Under the pieces are notes generated by a model, which made no database searches, was not told where the DNA came from, and was given only the letters and a program-made list of their open reading frames with translations. Made by a program: the position numbers and the translations under genes. From positions 50,369,863-50,433,862 of the forward strand of contig OZ024860.1 of the NCBI GenBank assembly GCA_964017155.1: 64,000 nucleotides of DNA. The letters are read 5' to 3'. Positions 12,152 through 25,700 of the stretch are shown here, one piece after another. The first letter of the stretch is position 1; the number at the start of each line of letters is the position of its first letter. The DNA is from Oasisia sp. SBJ-2009 (taxonomy: Eukaryota; Annelida; Polychaeta; Sabellida; Siboglinidae).

Positions 12152-12223
12152 TGTGCATACAGGGTATATATATTTAAGATGTATTTTTTATTACGGTTTA
12201 ATTACACATTTCTTATTTTATCT
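12044..12223. repeat. Near-perfect 180-bp inverted repeat (hairpin)
   Basis: The left arm starts AGATAAAATAAGAAATG and contains TAATTAAACCGTAATA and ACATCTTAAA; the right arm contains TTTAAGATGT and TATTACGGTTTAATTA and ends CATTTCTTATTTTATCT. Arms of about 85 bases differ only by a two-base change in the inner part and a TA-number difference; a short TA-rich loop separates them. Such a structure fits a miniature inverted-repeat element or a recent inverted duplication. Confidence 0.92.
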
Positions 12224-12284
12224 ATTTATTACTATTATGTTTTATTAGTATCATTGTAAACTATATTTTTTCAAAAGCTTTATT

Positions 12285-12303
12285 GTATTATTATATATAT
12301 ATA

Positions 12304-12334
<31 letters not shown>
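12285..12334. repeat. (TA)n microsatellite
   Basis: TA-rich run with one T-rich interruption, just outside the hairpin. Confidence 0.9.
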
Positions 12335-12429
12335 GTAACATCGTTGGGTGATGATGGCCTATTGAAATCACGACTTACCACGTGACGTGGTTACCATCAG
12401 GAAATAAAGCTTTTACTTACTTACGAGGT

Positions 12430-12570
12430 TAGAATATCAGAAAGTGGACGGGAAAAGGAAGGAAGACCAAGATTGGGATGACTGTGGGGAGAGAGACTAG
12501 GTAAGGCAGGGACTGGACTGGGGAATCGAAGGGTAGAAGGAAATGGAGACTGTTGATAGAGGGAATGATG
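12430..12570 (+). pseudogene. LINE C-terminal remnant (GRPR motif)
   Basis: One frame reads SGREKEGRPRLG, stop, LWGERLGKAGTGLG, resembling the KRGRP--RW-DC---DL----G tail of RTE-like non-LTR elements. Interrupted by stops. Suggestive, not certain. Confidence 0.4.
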
Positions 12571-12589
12571 CAAACTTCAAGATTTAATT

Positions 12590-13225
12590 ACACATAGGAC
12601 TATGGTTATGCTTTATAAAGCAAACAACCACTGTTTAGAAGGTCGTGTACAAGCGTTCTTTGAACCAACTGCAGCCGTACACAAGCATGATACCAGACAA
12701 TCTAAACTATTTTATGTTAAAAAAGCGAACACCACCCATAGACTACTGTCAATTACTGTCAGAGGTATACACGTATGGAACGGTCTTGCAAGTGATATAA
12801 CACAGTTGCCAAGTTTGCAACAATTTAAGAAAAAATTAAAGTCGACGTTACTTTCTTCGTATTTATGAAAACATAACACAATGACAAACAATTGTTGGTT
12901 TGTGTTAAATCTTATAACTACTACTATAACTATTACTATAACTATTACTATAACTATTACTATAACTATTACTATAACTATTACTATAACTACTACGCAT
13001 TTTAGTTGAGAAGGGCATAGCGTCTTACAAGTCATATGACTTCTGCTATGTCCTTTTAACAACAGCAGCGATATTATATTGTATTGTCGTTACCGTTATG
13101 TATTGTATTATTTCCCCATACTATGTTGTATATTCCTGTGTTGTTGTTGTTAAATAAACTTTCATTCATTCATTCATTCATTCATTCATTCATTCATTCA
13201 TTCATTCATTCATTCATTCATGCAA
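12590..13225 (+). mobile_element. CR1/L2-like LINE 3' end with simple-repeat tail
   Basis: The frame 12602-12868 encodes HKHDTRQSKLFYVKKANTTH, then GIHVWNGLASDITQLPSLQQ and FKKKLKSTLLSSYL. This is the usual C-terminus of CR1/Jockey-type reverse transcriptases (H-TR---, VWN-L---I---SL--FKK-LK--L). It ends in a stop, a 3' UTR with an ACTATTACTATA tandem run (about 12918-12995), then AATAAACTTTCATT and a (CATT)n tail (about 13164-13220), as expected of the 3' end of a 5'-truncated insertion on the plus strand. Confidence 0.8.
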
Positions 13226-15034
13226 GTAAAGTCGTGGAAAAGAGGAGGGTGAAAAAGAAGACAGAAGTCGAGGAGCAGCCTCATCCTCATCCTCATCTCA
13301 CACCTGATGTGATGAATCCATTGGATAACAACAAAGAAAGACAAACAAGACGAGTTGTATATAATTAAAATGTAATAAGACTCCACGGAGGTGGCCGTGT
13401 TTGATGACAAGTAATATGTACAGCTATCTCCACGAGATGTATTTTACATGAAAAATTACAAAACAAGACATAGAAATATAATAATATTTACCAGTAATAA
13501 CAATAGTCATCTATATTACATTTTGCAGTGCTATCATTTCATGATCCTTAAAATCCCATATTTATATACTTATCTTGAGTAGGCAACATTGCTGTATTCT
13601 TAAAGCAGTCTTGTTACCCGGTAAATCCGTACTTACGCACATGCTTTATCTGTAAACGAAATTAGGACATCCTGTGTAGTGTTTGAAAATATAAACAACT
13701 TATGAATGCCACGTATATTCAAATATGATCAGTTGGGTTTGCAGCAAGTGATGCTTCAGTTTGCCTGTGAGTGTGACGTCAGTCGATACAGGTCTGTCAA
13801 CCCCCATACTGACTGCAACTGTAAATGCCATGAGCATTTTCGTTTTGGTACCAACGAAACATAATACACACTCTACATGACAAACGTACGTCGCACATCT
13901 GCTCACAGCCTGACTTGGATGAGCATGCAACTTCACTTAGATTCACACCTGAACAATGACTATCACTTCAATAATGCCTACTTGCTCTAGTTAACATGTG
14001 TCTAAAAGTACACAAAACTGATAAAGAAATGGACACAAAACTATCTCTGATCCTCATTTGTGTGATGTTATATTAACACCGACGTTGCTCATGAATCGAG
14101 GAAGCTAAGTGTGTTTAGAATACTCGCGGTCTCATATTCCCTGCAATGAACTTTACGGTTATAAAAAACTTACAAACGTTATAAAACATTTCAAAGAAAA
14201 AACAAACAAAAATAACGTTGCAACAACTTGCACACAGACGATAGTAGAAATTGTTCAGTCATTTTTGCAGAGATTTTTAAGTAAGACACCAAAATGAGAA
14301 ATAGCTTAATCAAACAATTTGGTATGGCCAGTGAATCGTAATTTATGCCACATGAAAATGCATACATTATTCCTACACAGTACTACATAAAGTCGGCTGT
14401 AACTGGCCAAGTAAGTCTTACCATTTGTTTACTGCAATTACGCTATTTTATAACAACACTGATGTTAGTGAGTCAACCACTGAAATAATTATTGCACTGT
14501 CGCATAATTTCAACTACCTGAATGACAACGATTCTCAATTTAGATGTACCAGGAAATTAGTTGCGCTTAATTTTTCACCCCCTACGAATTTCTGTTTACA
14601 CACCTGCTTTGTGTGCGTATTATTAAATACAAGATACAAATGAGTCTAGTTAAATTAACTAGATTTTGACCGTTAACTACCATAAATTTTATCAAATTTC
14701 TTATCAACTGTTTTTATCCCGTGGTAACAATGAAATCTCGTTTCATGCAGAGATTGTGTTCCCAGTAGTTCGGTAGCACTGTGTACTACTGTTGAGAATA
14801 TATTGAACTGACATACTGCATCAGCAAAAGAAGGATCTGTGTAGTCGCTTCACGAGAGGTAGATGACAATAAACATAGAAAACAGAAACTCGGCTCAACC
14901 AAACGGTTACGACTCTGGCTTCTTTTCGTGTGCAGCACTATTTCTCTTTTTAGCACCAACGCCCCCAGCACTGAGCGCACTGAGCCGACGGCTAAAACAG
15001 AACTAACATTTGGCATGATCAGCTGTTTGAAATA
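13226..15034. other. No gene seen, downstream flank of the GAP gene
   Basis: A short CATCCT run at about 13280, otherwise AT-rich unique-looking DNA. I could not find a clear AATAAA signal on the minus strand for the gene ending at 15312. Confidence 0.45.
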
Positions 15035-15072
15035 TATATAATTATATATATATATATATATACATACACATA
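15035..15072. repeat. Short (TA)n/(CATA)n microsatellite
   Basis: TA units followed by ACATACACATACA; inside the probable 3' UTR region. Confidence 0.85.
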
Positions 15073-15311
15073 CATGCTGGCTACCCAGCATCTCACCTGA
15101 CAACAACGACCACACGGTGGCGCCACTGTCTAGAAGCGGCGACCGATCGATCGACGTCACAACGGGTGATTAACGGCAGTCGTTCTGAAACATATTCATA
15201 CATATATATACACACGCGGTGACCTTGAGGTGACCTTGGCACCACCAATGCAAGCGTCCAGTCCTGAGGGGAATAACAACAGCTTCTAGCGGAGCCCAGC
15301 AGGCGGCGCCA

Positions 15312-16179
15312 CTACACGAGCGTCTCCTGTTCGTGGTAATCGTCACTGTTCTCTCGCGCCAGTCTCTCCCAGTGCTTCCACCTCTCCAGCTGCCACGATT
15401 TCGACCCGGCACATTTCCCAGCATGCTCGAGTGTGTCCGCGGGCGACAGCGACGATTCCGACGACGACGCGGCCAGGTGCAAAGGTCTGTGCAGCGACGA
15501 TGTCTTGTGGCGGTCGCCCCCCCACACCCCCACCCCCGCCCCCTCGTCCTGCGACGTCGGGGTGGAATTGAGGGGCGAGGGGCGCTGCGCTGGCGACGCC
15601 GGTGGCGAGTCGAGGAACCACGCCGCGACGACGGGCGACGACTTCTCGATGGGACTGTTCGTGCCCGAACGCGAACTGCCGGCGTAGTAACCGCTGCTCG
15701 ACGACGACGCTGAATGACGCTGCTTGCTGTACACCGTCGGCGGCACTGTCAACGTGTGCTTGTTCAGCGACGTTCCCGACGGTGTCAACTTGAGCTGCTG
15801 TGGCCGCGATTGACCACTTCGGGTGGTCAACGTGGACGCACTCAACGTGCGCTCGGCTGAATTGGCTGTGGGCGCCCGCGACGGTTTCGGCGACGGGCTC
15901 ATTCTCGGCGACACGGGACTGCGCGACCGCTCCGGCCGATACCACCCCTGGTCAGGGGCGCTGACCGTGTACCCCACCGGCACCTTGAGACTGTCACTGG
16001 GGGGGTCGGTGCTGCGGACGCGGGGGGCGAGGGTGCGGTGTTGGCGGGGGGCGGGCAGGGAGTCGGCCCGCCCGTGGAGCTGAGAGTCAGGCTCGCTGCG
16101 GGCCCCGGGCGACTGCGGAATAGACGAACTGTCGCTCTCCTCGAACATACTGCTACACGTGTCGCCATCTACCTCCGTC
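15312..16179 (-). CDS. ARHGAP6: ARHGAP6-like terminal exon, low-complexity tail ending in a PDZ ligand
   Basis: 868 nt from acceptor tggttccag to stop codon TAG at 15314-15312, giving 288 residues after the split Gly. GC-rich compared with the introns. The tail is rich in Ser, Pro, Arg and Gly with many SP/TP sites ([41 protein letters not shown]), typical of a disordered, phosphorylated region. Near the end [20 protein letters not shown] is predicted amphipathic and may be a short helix. The last residues EQETLV fit a class I PDZ-binding motif (T at -2, V at 0). Overlapping antisense reading frames here are GC-rich shadows. Homology to vertebrate tails is weak, but the reading frame joins exon I exactly. 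Confidence 0.85.
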
Positions 16180-16719
16180 CTGGAACCACAAGCGCGTCGT
16201 TAAGGCCTGTTGTCACGCCAACCAACGGTGGCATGTTCGTCATGGAAACATATACACAACACACAGTACAGCGTATGGACGCCAACACTTGCTTTATGAG
16301 TTGCACTGAGCAGAATTATATCATTATAATACTAGGAAAATAGGAATAACCAGTAGTACTTGGTGACCAGTTACATTTATATAACTCTTCCTAAAACTGA
16401 TCTTGTGTATCTAAACACTTTACCACAAACTGACATAAGAAATTGAGGACTGGCTGAGCCTATGAAAACAGTTGTGATGCATACATCTATCTTGTCAACA
16501 TGCAGTCTGGAATTAGACCTTAAATCAGTAACTGGGGCCAGTCCTGAAAGTTATCAGAGTGGAGAGAGAGAAGCGCAAAACTATTCCAATAAATGCATCG
16601 TACTGTTGATGATTATTTCCAGGTGAGATTGCCAGAAATAATTACCAGTGGGTCACCCACAGTCACAAGTGAAGCAGATCTACAGGAGCAATATTTCATG
16701 TGACACACACAGCATGCAT

Positions 16720-16769
<50 letters not shown>

Positions 16770-19700
16770 CGCGCGCATGTACGCGTCTGTATGATTGTAA
16801 GTGGACCTGTATACATATTTTGTGTTGAGCTATGGATGAGTATGCATACATATGGTTGTGTGTGTATGTGTGTGTGTGCACGTGTATGTGTTTCGTGTGT
16901 GTATGTGTGCATGTATATGTGCCGTGTGTGTATGTGTGTTGTGTGTGTATGTGTTTGTGTACATGCGTGTATATGTGTGTGTGTCGTGTGTACGTGCGTA
17001 TGTGTATGTGTGCATGCGTGCACAGACATAAACACTTCTACTGTCTGATATTGTACTCCAAGCCATACAATATCTACAACGTATCAGGTGTTCATACATA
17101 ACACTAAACAAAAATGGCAAATATGCTATGCGCCACACGGAGTAACACCAGGCGGATGATGGAAACACTGACCTATGACCTATGACCTCACACATATACA
17201 CCACTGAAAAGTGAACACAAGATTGGCTGTAACTTGACAAAAACCACAAACAAACTAGATTAAAATCAAACCATAACCGTTCACCAATAACTAATTATAA
17301 CAAGAAATTTTCCGCCACAACTTAAACAAGTTTTTATTTATATGCATAAAATAAATGTAACCATGATGCTTGCTATAAATTAATGAGAGAAATAGTTTCT
17401 TATACACTGAAATAGTTTCTTATACACTGTACATGTGTACACTTACGAGTGAAATTTGTTAAGGTAAAAGCTGATAAAATAGCTGTTTTGTTGGAAACAT
17501 TTGATTAATTTGCTGCCGTCATAGATTTATTGTAGCCACTCCTACAGAGTCCGGCCACTAAACTCTGAGTCACTCTGTGAATGTTTGTGATGGACCTACC
17601 CAATGGATGCCGACTTCTGCTTGAGCAAATGGTCTACGGCCTCTGGATTTGTCTCTTGCATTAACCGAAACATTTCATCGTACAAGTCGACAGGAAGCTG
17701 TGAAAGAAGAAACACAGACAGTCAGTACAGTATAACAGAACACAAGTAGACCCTACTAGTCTTGTCACAATGGACATGTGGAATGGAGGTCAACCCGGGC
17801 AATTCATAAACCAACTATAATAACCATCTAAACAGCCTGCCAGACTTCCCAGCAGTCGCTTCTAATCACATAGGTCATTACACAAAAATGCAACGTTACA
17901 TCCGACCCTTGAAATGCCACTAACACTCCTGACACTATCATCCCATGTTGTAACTTGCTTCAGTTTAACTCAACCTCATCAATACTCTAGTTATTATCCT
18001 CCAGGTGGCACCACCTCATTAACACCTGAGTCATTGTCCCCTAGATGGCACCACCTTCACTCTACAAACACCACAAAATTCGGCAAGCATTTCACAATAC
18101 CTCGGACATTCCGGCCTTAACACAGTTGCCAGCCAATCATTCAAGTGTTACATAAACCAGCGAGTGTCGGGTGCTACGACAGCGACCGCTGTCTGGAATC
18201 CAGTTTCCTGCTGTGCAACTATTCACATTTTTTCACAGCAGTCGAACAAACCCAGAACCACAGAGGCTCCAGCGCACTCCCTGAGGGAGAGGGCAACCCT
18301 AGATCTCCCCCGGGAGATGGGAGCTTCTGCTGTCAGGGCCAGTGGGGGTTCAGGCCAACCAGTGCTACAGGTTTTTGGGCCCTAAAACGTGCCTCTTTTA
18401 TTGGGCCCTCCTTACGAACCAGGGCATGTTTTGGGTGAACGCCTGGTCAAATTATGAAGCTAAATTAATCGGGAATTTGTAAACTGGAGTATAAACTGTG
18501 AACATTAAATAATTGGATAAAGCTTGACTGTGTTTTATTTACACATCTCATTACTCTTCATGTTTTCACAGACGGCATCTGTTTTGCCTGCAACTCACTC
18601 CACATAAGCCCGCATCACTTTATACACGTGTGTACACAACCACGGTACGCATTTATATTTACACACTCCTACACGCTTTCAAGTCCAACCTCACCTGAAA
18701 TACCAAACCTAAACAAACCCAAACACAACTGCGTGCCACATGCAACACAAACGCTTGGACTGTGACAAGTCGCAGTAAATCTGCGATTCCTGCAGGAAGT
18801 CCAGTGGTTTATTTGTCGCATTCAGCAGCTGCAGGAACAATTCGCGCCGTGACATTTACCAGCTGACAGCCACAGCCGCAACCTGACGTGGAACAACATC
18901 AGAAAGTCCCAAATGAACCAGGGAAAAACACAGTCATTGGCGTCGGCAACACAACATGTATTCCCTGAACTCAGGCGGCGGCTTGGGCTGGTTGGAGGGA
19001 GACGCCAGACTGAGGCTACTGGGGCTCACTCACTCACAACCCCTTCCCTCCATGTCTATATCAACTGACCAAGTGTACATCGGGAGCCTTTCTGCTGCTA
19101 CACAAACACAATGTCAATTTACGCATGGTTTATGTAAAAATTAAAATTTTATAGTTTTATCAAATTTACACTCACAGTGTCAATTCCAGAAGAAAGTGGA
19201 AAATCTGGGGTCAAATTGTTTGATAAATGTTATGTCATGACTGGAACTATTAATTTACTAATCAGTGTGTCAATTAAGTACGGCAGCCGGCAGACGATAC
19301 AAAATGTTAACTTATCGTGATGAATACTTGCAAGTGTTTAACTCCTCAATGACTCCTTCATAACCTACATCTTCCTCACCTTTATCAGTGATTTAACAAT
19401 CTGTACACCCATCTTTCTGAGATCATTACACCTTTGGCATTAAAAACCTACATATTACTGAAGACACCTATTGTGAAATCTCCACATCTCAGAAAGGAAG
19501 AATGTCTTTCAATGTGACCCTGTACGTCCACTGCACAGTCGATGAGTAAAACACAACAATTGTGTGACTGTCTTCCCTACAATCTTCAGTATCACTGTCG
19601 CTGTAATTTACTACTTCTTTTCAAAGTTACACAAAGAACCAAAAAACACTGTCGACTTCGCCACAATTTCTGCAAGTCATTTTTAAATTGCAGTTGCTTC

Positions 19701-22700
19701 AACTGATGAACCTTGTCACTGACAATAGGGTGTTGGGGACAGAGTCTGTGCAGGGAAACTGGGGAGGGAAACTGGGGAGGGAAACGTACCAGGCACCCCT
19801 GGGAACTGGCATTCCTGTAACCTGGCAAACTCTTAATTGCCCAGAGTCTGTTTCTATGGCAACAGCAGTGAGAGAAAATGTGTGGAATCCTCCACTGCCG
19901 TGTGTCAGTGTGCCACAGGCTGACTGTGTACTGTGTACAGTGTACAGTGTGTAGTGTATACAGCAGCAGGCTGACACACTAGCTCCACACACGAGTGCAA
20001 TGTCACGCATTCCTCACGCAGGAACACACAACACACAGGCATTGTAGTCTCACTTGTGGACCGGGTACATTAAATCATAAAATTTAGCATTAATTTTATT
20101 TTTATATTAATATCTTTACCATGTGAACACATCTGAGATATTCTCTCGGATAATATCCTTGTCCCATATGATTTACCATATAATATAGAAAAAAGTGCAG
20201 GTGTCCTCCTGTACGCTAGGTGGCAGCACCGAGGTACACCTTCGTCCTCTTATTCTCTATGGCTGACGGCGAATCACACGCGACTTTTCACGCTAAGTGT
20301 TTTGGTGCTTTTATACCTTGTTTCTTTCATTTTTATCAAAATTATTATTTATTTATTTTCTACTTTTTATTTTTTAAAAATATATAAAGTACAGAACAGT
20401 TACTTGGATGTGGCGCTGTGATATTGCTTGTTTATTATTACTACTTGTTTATTATTATTATTATAATTATTTAGAAACATGGTTTTGTTTAATAATTGTT
20501 TTAACTGCGTCATTGTCATCATAGCTTTATATCTTTTTCTTTAAATGAGCATCAGTATTTTTAAACATACTTTATCAAGCAAAGTAAAACAATTGTTTCA
20601 TTACCCTACTTTGTACCCTGCAGCATTAATGATTAGAAAACAATTTGTACTCCATTGAAATTTGTTTAAAATGTCCAGTAGATGGCACCACTGGTAGCCC
20701 ATTGCATCATCAGCGTCTCAGGCAGTGGTAGTGTCTCACACCAGTAGTTTGGAAAAGTACAATTCTACACGAACAACAATTAACCAGTTAACCCACACAG
20801 CATCTGTGGTCATTTCAATAGAGTTGTCTATAAACTGAATGTTTTGTTTACTAAAAATTCAAGTACTGAACACATTTTGGGACTAATTTAATCAGCAGTA
20901 CTTAGTATCCTTTCAACATACATGTGTTAAGTCTAAATATATAAATGAACCTAAAATAAATGTAGAAACGTTTTTGGGAATGATTTGGTGTCACATGAAG
21001 TGTTGCTCACCTCAAACACCTTCTGGTGGTGGTCGATGACCTCCTTCACGATCGCGATCACGTCCTGGCTCTCCTGCGCTCGCTCTAAAGTCTCCACCTG
21101 GAACTCTCCACCTTTGGAGGTGTGAAGGATGTTTGGTCCAAATAACGTTGCCAGATTGTGAGAATCCATCTTGTTGCCAGGCAACTGAAACACACAAAGA
21201 TGTTGGTTCAGTAAGTTCTTAAAAAGGCGAATTTATATAGTCACTATAAAAAGTAACAATAAGTATATTAATATTTGAGCAAATATTCGTGGCTATATTA
21301 CCGAGGACACTATTTCCATGACACACCAGTGACAATGTCCCACTGGCTGTCATGGTGTTGACAGTTCTCCGGTAGTCAAGATCACGGTTAAGGATCAAAA
21401 TTGATCTTAAAATGCCAAATCTTATTTAAGAGCTCTTTGCAATATTAGTGAAATGAATATATATATAATTGCAACATTCATTGCAACTGATTCTAATTTG
21501 TTTGATTACTAATGTATCTGAATTCTAAGTATAATTCCTTGTATGCATCCATTTATTTTGAATAAGTGAGATTAGTGGGACTAATGAACTAGGGGTTGTA
21601 TCACTAATTACGTTTATGTTGTTTTGTTTTCTTACTTAGTCATGTATTTAGGATGTGTGCAATATTTACATTATAATAGTGATTTCTTTCTTATAACATG
21701 ATTGTGCCTACAAATATTGTGTGCGGGGATACATACTACTACAAGTTTTTAACTTCTTGTGTATTCCCTTCAAACAACATTACGTATATAGCATGGGTTA
21801 TGTACAATTGCTTTGAAATAATAAATGGCCCAATGTGGATTAGCTGGGCCAATTCATTGTACACAGTAAATCTGTAAGATAGTCATCATGTCTCGCATAT
21901 AACTTTATTATTATTTATCTATTATATATATATATATATATTTAAGTCAGTAAGTTTTTTATATAACTTACTTTTCAAAAGGTGTTTATTTACATGAATT
22001 AATTGCATATTTATTTTACAATCACATCCTGTATATTGCTCATTATTTTATCTGTTTTTCTACAATGTTACATTTATCTAACTTATAACCTTATTTATTT
22101 GTTATCTGTTCATTTTTTTAACATATTGGTTCTTTAATAGGCTACTTAGATATTCTAATGTATGTACCAATTGTATATGGGTTTTTATCTGAAATAAATG
22201 TATTCGTATTCGTATTCGTTCGTTTGTATAGTCTTAAATTGTATTGTTTGTTGGACGTTGTTTAAATAAATCATATTGAATTGAATTGAAAACACCAGCC
22301 CAATGGGGCCCGAGTCGCCCGAGTCTCACCTCGTGCCCGGTGGGGCTGACGGCGTCTGTGGAATGTTGGGTGAGGACTTGGAGGAAGCTGAGCAGGGCCC
22401 ACAGCGTGTCACGGTTGGCTCGCGGCAGCAGTGCCACCAGCAGGTGCAGCGCCTGCAGCCGCTTCTCCGTCGTCTCCAGCTCTACAAACACATCCCTAGT
22501 GGTCAGCGGTCAAACACATCGCAAGTGGTCAATGGTCAAACACATCCCTAGTGGTCAGTGGTCAAACACATCGCAGGTGGTCAATGGTCAAACACATCCC
22601 TAGTGGTCAAACACATCACAAGTGGTCAATGGTCAAACACATCCCTAGTGGTCAGTGGTCAAACACATCACAAGTGGTCAAGGGTCAAACACATCCCTAG

Positions 22701-25700
22701 TGGTCAACGGTCAAACACATCACAAGTGGTCAAGGGTCAAACACATCACAAGTGGTCAACGGTCAAACACATCCCTAGTGGTCAGCGGTCAAACACATCG
22801 CAAGTGGTCAATGGTCAAACACATCCCTAGTGGTCAGTGGTCAAACACATCGCAGGTGGTCAATGGTCAAACACATCCCTAGTGGTCAGTGGTCAAACAC
22901 ATCACAAGTGGTCAATGGTCAAACACATCCCTAGTGGTCAGTGGTCAAACACATCACAAGTGGTCAAGGGTCAAACACATCCCTAGTGGTCAACGGTCAA
23001 ACACATCACAAGTGGTCAAGGGTCAAACACATCACAAGTGGTCAACGGTCAAACACATCCCTAGTGGTCAACAGTCAAACACATCGCAAGTGGTCAGTGG
23101 TCAAACACATCGCAAGTGGTCAACGGTCAAACACATCCCTAGTGGTCAACGGTCAAACACATCCCTAGTGGTCAGTGGTCAAACACATCGCAAGTGGTCA
23201 GCGGTCAAACACATCCCTAGTGGTCAACGGTCAAACACATCCCTAGTGGTCAATGGTCAAACACATCCCTAGTGGTCAGCGGTCAAACACATCCCTAGTG
23301 GTCAGCGGTCAAATACATCCCTAGTGGTCAACGGTCAAACACATCCCTAGTGGTCAACGGTCAAACACATCACAAGTGGTCAACGGTCAAACACATCCCT
23401 AGTGGTCAACGGTCAAACACATCCCTAGTGGTCAACGGTCAAACACATCGCAAGTGGTCAACGGTCAAACTCATCCCTAGTGGTCAACGGTCAAACACAT
23501 CGCAAGTGGTCAACGGTCAAACACATCGCAAGTGGTCAACGGTCAAACACATCCCTAGTGGTCAACGGTCAAACACATCACAAGTGTTCAACAGTCAAAC
23601 ACATCGCAAGTGGTCAACGGTCAAACACATCCCTAGTGGTCAACGGTCAAACACATCACAAGTGGTCAACGGTCAAACACATCCCTAGTGGTCAACGGTC
23701 AAACACATCGCAAGTGGTCAACAGTCAAACACATCGCAAGTGGTCAACGGTCAAACACATCCCTAGTGGTCAACGGTCAAACACATCGCAAGTGGTCAAC
23801 AGTCAAACACATCGCAAGTGGTCAACGGTCAAACACATCCCTAGTGGTCAACGGTCAAACACATCACAAGTGTTCAACAATCAAACACATCGCAAGTGGT
23901 CAACGGTCAAACACATCCCTAGTGGTCAACGGTCAAACACATCGCAAGTGGTTATATTTTGCCGGACTACTAAACCTTTTGGCAGACTAGTAAACGTTTG
24001 ACTTTACTAATCCCGCTATCTAGTAAAATAAATGCCAAAGTTCTACCCCTGATAGGTATAAAAAATATTGCGAATGTTCAGCTCAAAGGTGGCGCCACTG
24101 TAGCTATATACTTCCCATGATGCACAGCCACGATATAACCACCAGCCACCGTGGACTGTGTGTGTATGTATGTAGGTGGACACAACCACCGTCAGTCTCA
24201 GACAAAGTGGACAAAATGGACACGTAGGACACTTATACACACATAGGACACTTACTTCGCGTGGCGATGAATGCGGAGTAGAGGTCGCGAGTGAGCAGGG
24301 GGTCGGGGAGGTCGCGGAAGTATTCCTTCAGTAGCGCCGCGACGTCGTGAGGGTTGTGCTTCTCGTTTAACAGAACGTCTCGACCCGAGTCAAACTCTTC
24401 CCGTAGCTACAGGACAATGTGTTCTAGTTAGTCAAACTTTTCCAATAGCTACAGCACAGTGTTCTAGTTAGTCATTTGCATGGGGAGAATACAAGAGCAA
24501 GTGTTCTGTTCACACAGTTGTTGCCGCTGTCTACAGTTTCAACTGCAAAAGTTGAGTTTTTGTTTGATATATTCTCACGGAAGCCACAAACGATGGTAAT
24601 CATTTTACTGCTATTAATGTTGTGTTTTGTATTAACACTGTCAATGTGTTGACGTTTGTACTAGTGGCAATGGTAATAGTAATAAAATGGTAATGGTAAT
24701 GAAATGGTAATGGTAGTGATCAAGGGGCAAGTGAGGCACTCTGAAAAGTATTATAGTGGATACTGCACCATTTCAAGAATTATCCTACCTCTTCATAATA
24801 ATAAAACATCGTAATTTATTAAGTATTATAATCATATGATGCTAGCAAAATTCTACAGTAGCCAAATAAATAATAAGTGGTCATAACAGTTCATAAAATA
24901 GGCATATTAGTAATTGTAATCATACTAAATTAATGTACAAATCAATTTAAAAACAGAAAAAATATTTTGAAATGTTAAGATCATATTATTTGGTCTACGC
25001 ACTACTTATTTCAAACACAAACAATTGATCATATATATTTGTCAACACAATTAGCTGCAGCGTCAACTCACCTGTTTCATTCTCATTTTTGAGCTTCCTA
25101 TCCTAAAGATCCCTAGTACCCGTAGACCTGGGCACAAAGTAGACATAGGCACATGTTAGACACAAATACAACAGGTTCATGCTCACATACAGTAACGTTT
25201 TTAAATATAATACAGACCATATAAGGATTTAAAAATAACACATAAACATGTGTACTGTACATACAAAAGTATGATATTTAATAAAAGAAACATGTTGTTC
25301 CTAGTTATTAATGTATTAATTTATATAATACTCTTCAGACTATAAGTACATCGAATGCACAGTGCCTGCCAAATAGTTATTAGTAAACCAGCATGTTTGT
25401 AATTTGAAAGCTACAGTAGTACATCCTGTTGAAACGTCAAAGAAATTATCCACTTTTAAAACAGCCTATATCTATTGGCTGTATTGCTAAGGAGAGCTAA
25501 ATTAACCACAATATCCTCCGATATTCAACAATTTCCTGTTTCCCACGTTCTACACAGTTGACTTCCTGTGACAAATTACTACATTGGCTCATTCTGTGTC
25601 GAAGAACAAAACACCCTCCAATACATCCACTCAAGCTCACCGTAACTTGTTTTCTTGTAGGTATTTTATGTTGTTATTTTATCCTGCCATCAATGCTACA

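Noticed and set aside
15333..16343. Plus-strand ORFs opposite the terminal exon
   Set aside because: GC-rich shadows of the well-supported minus-strand coding exon, whose phase joins exon I exactly.
18145..18438. Coding exon in GC-richer intron DNA
   Set aside because: Two frames equally open on the strand opposite the gene, no motif; the phases of exons H and I already join without it.
22286..24001. Series of [16 protein letters not shown] repeat proteins
   Set aside because: Artefact of the 26-bp minisatellite; same sequence appears in different frames.
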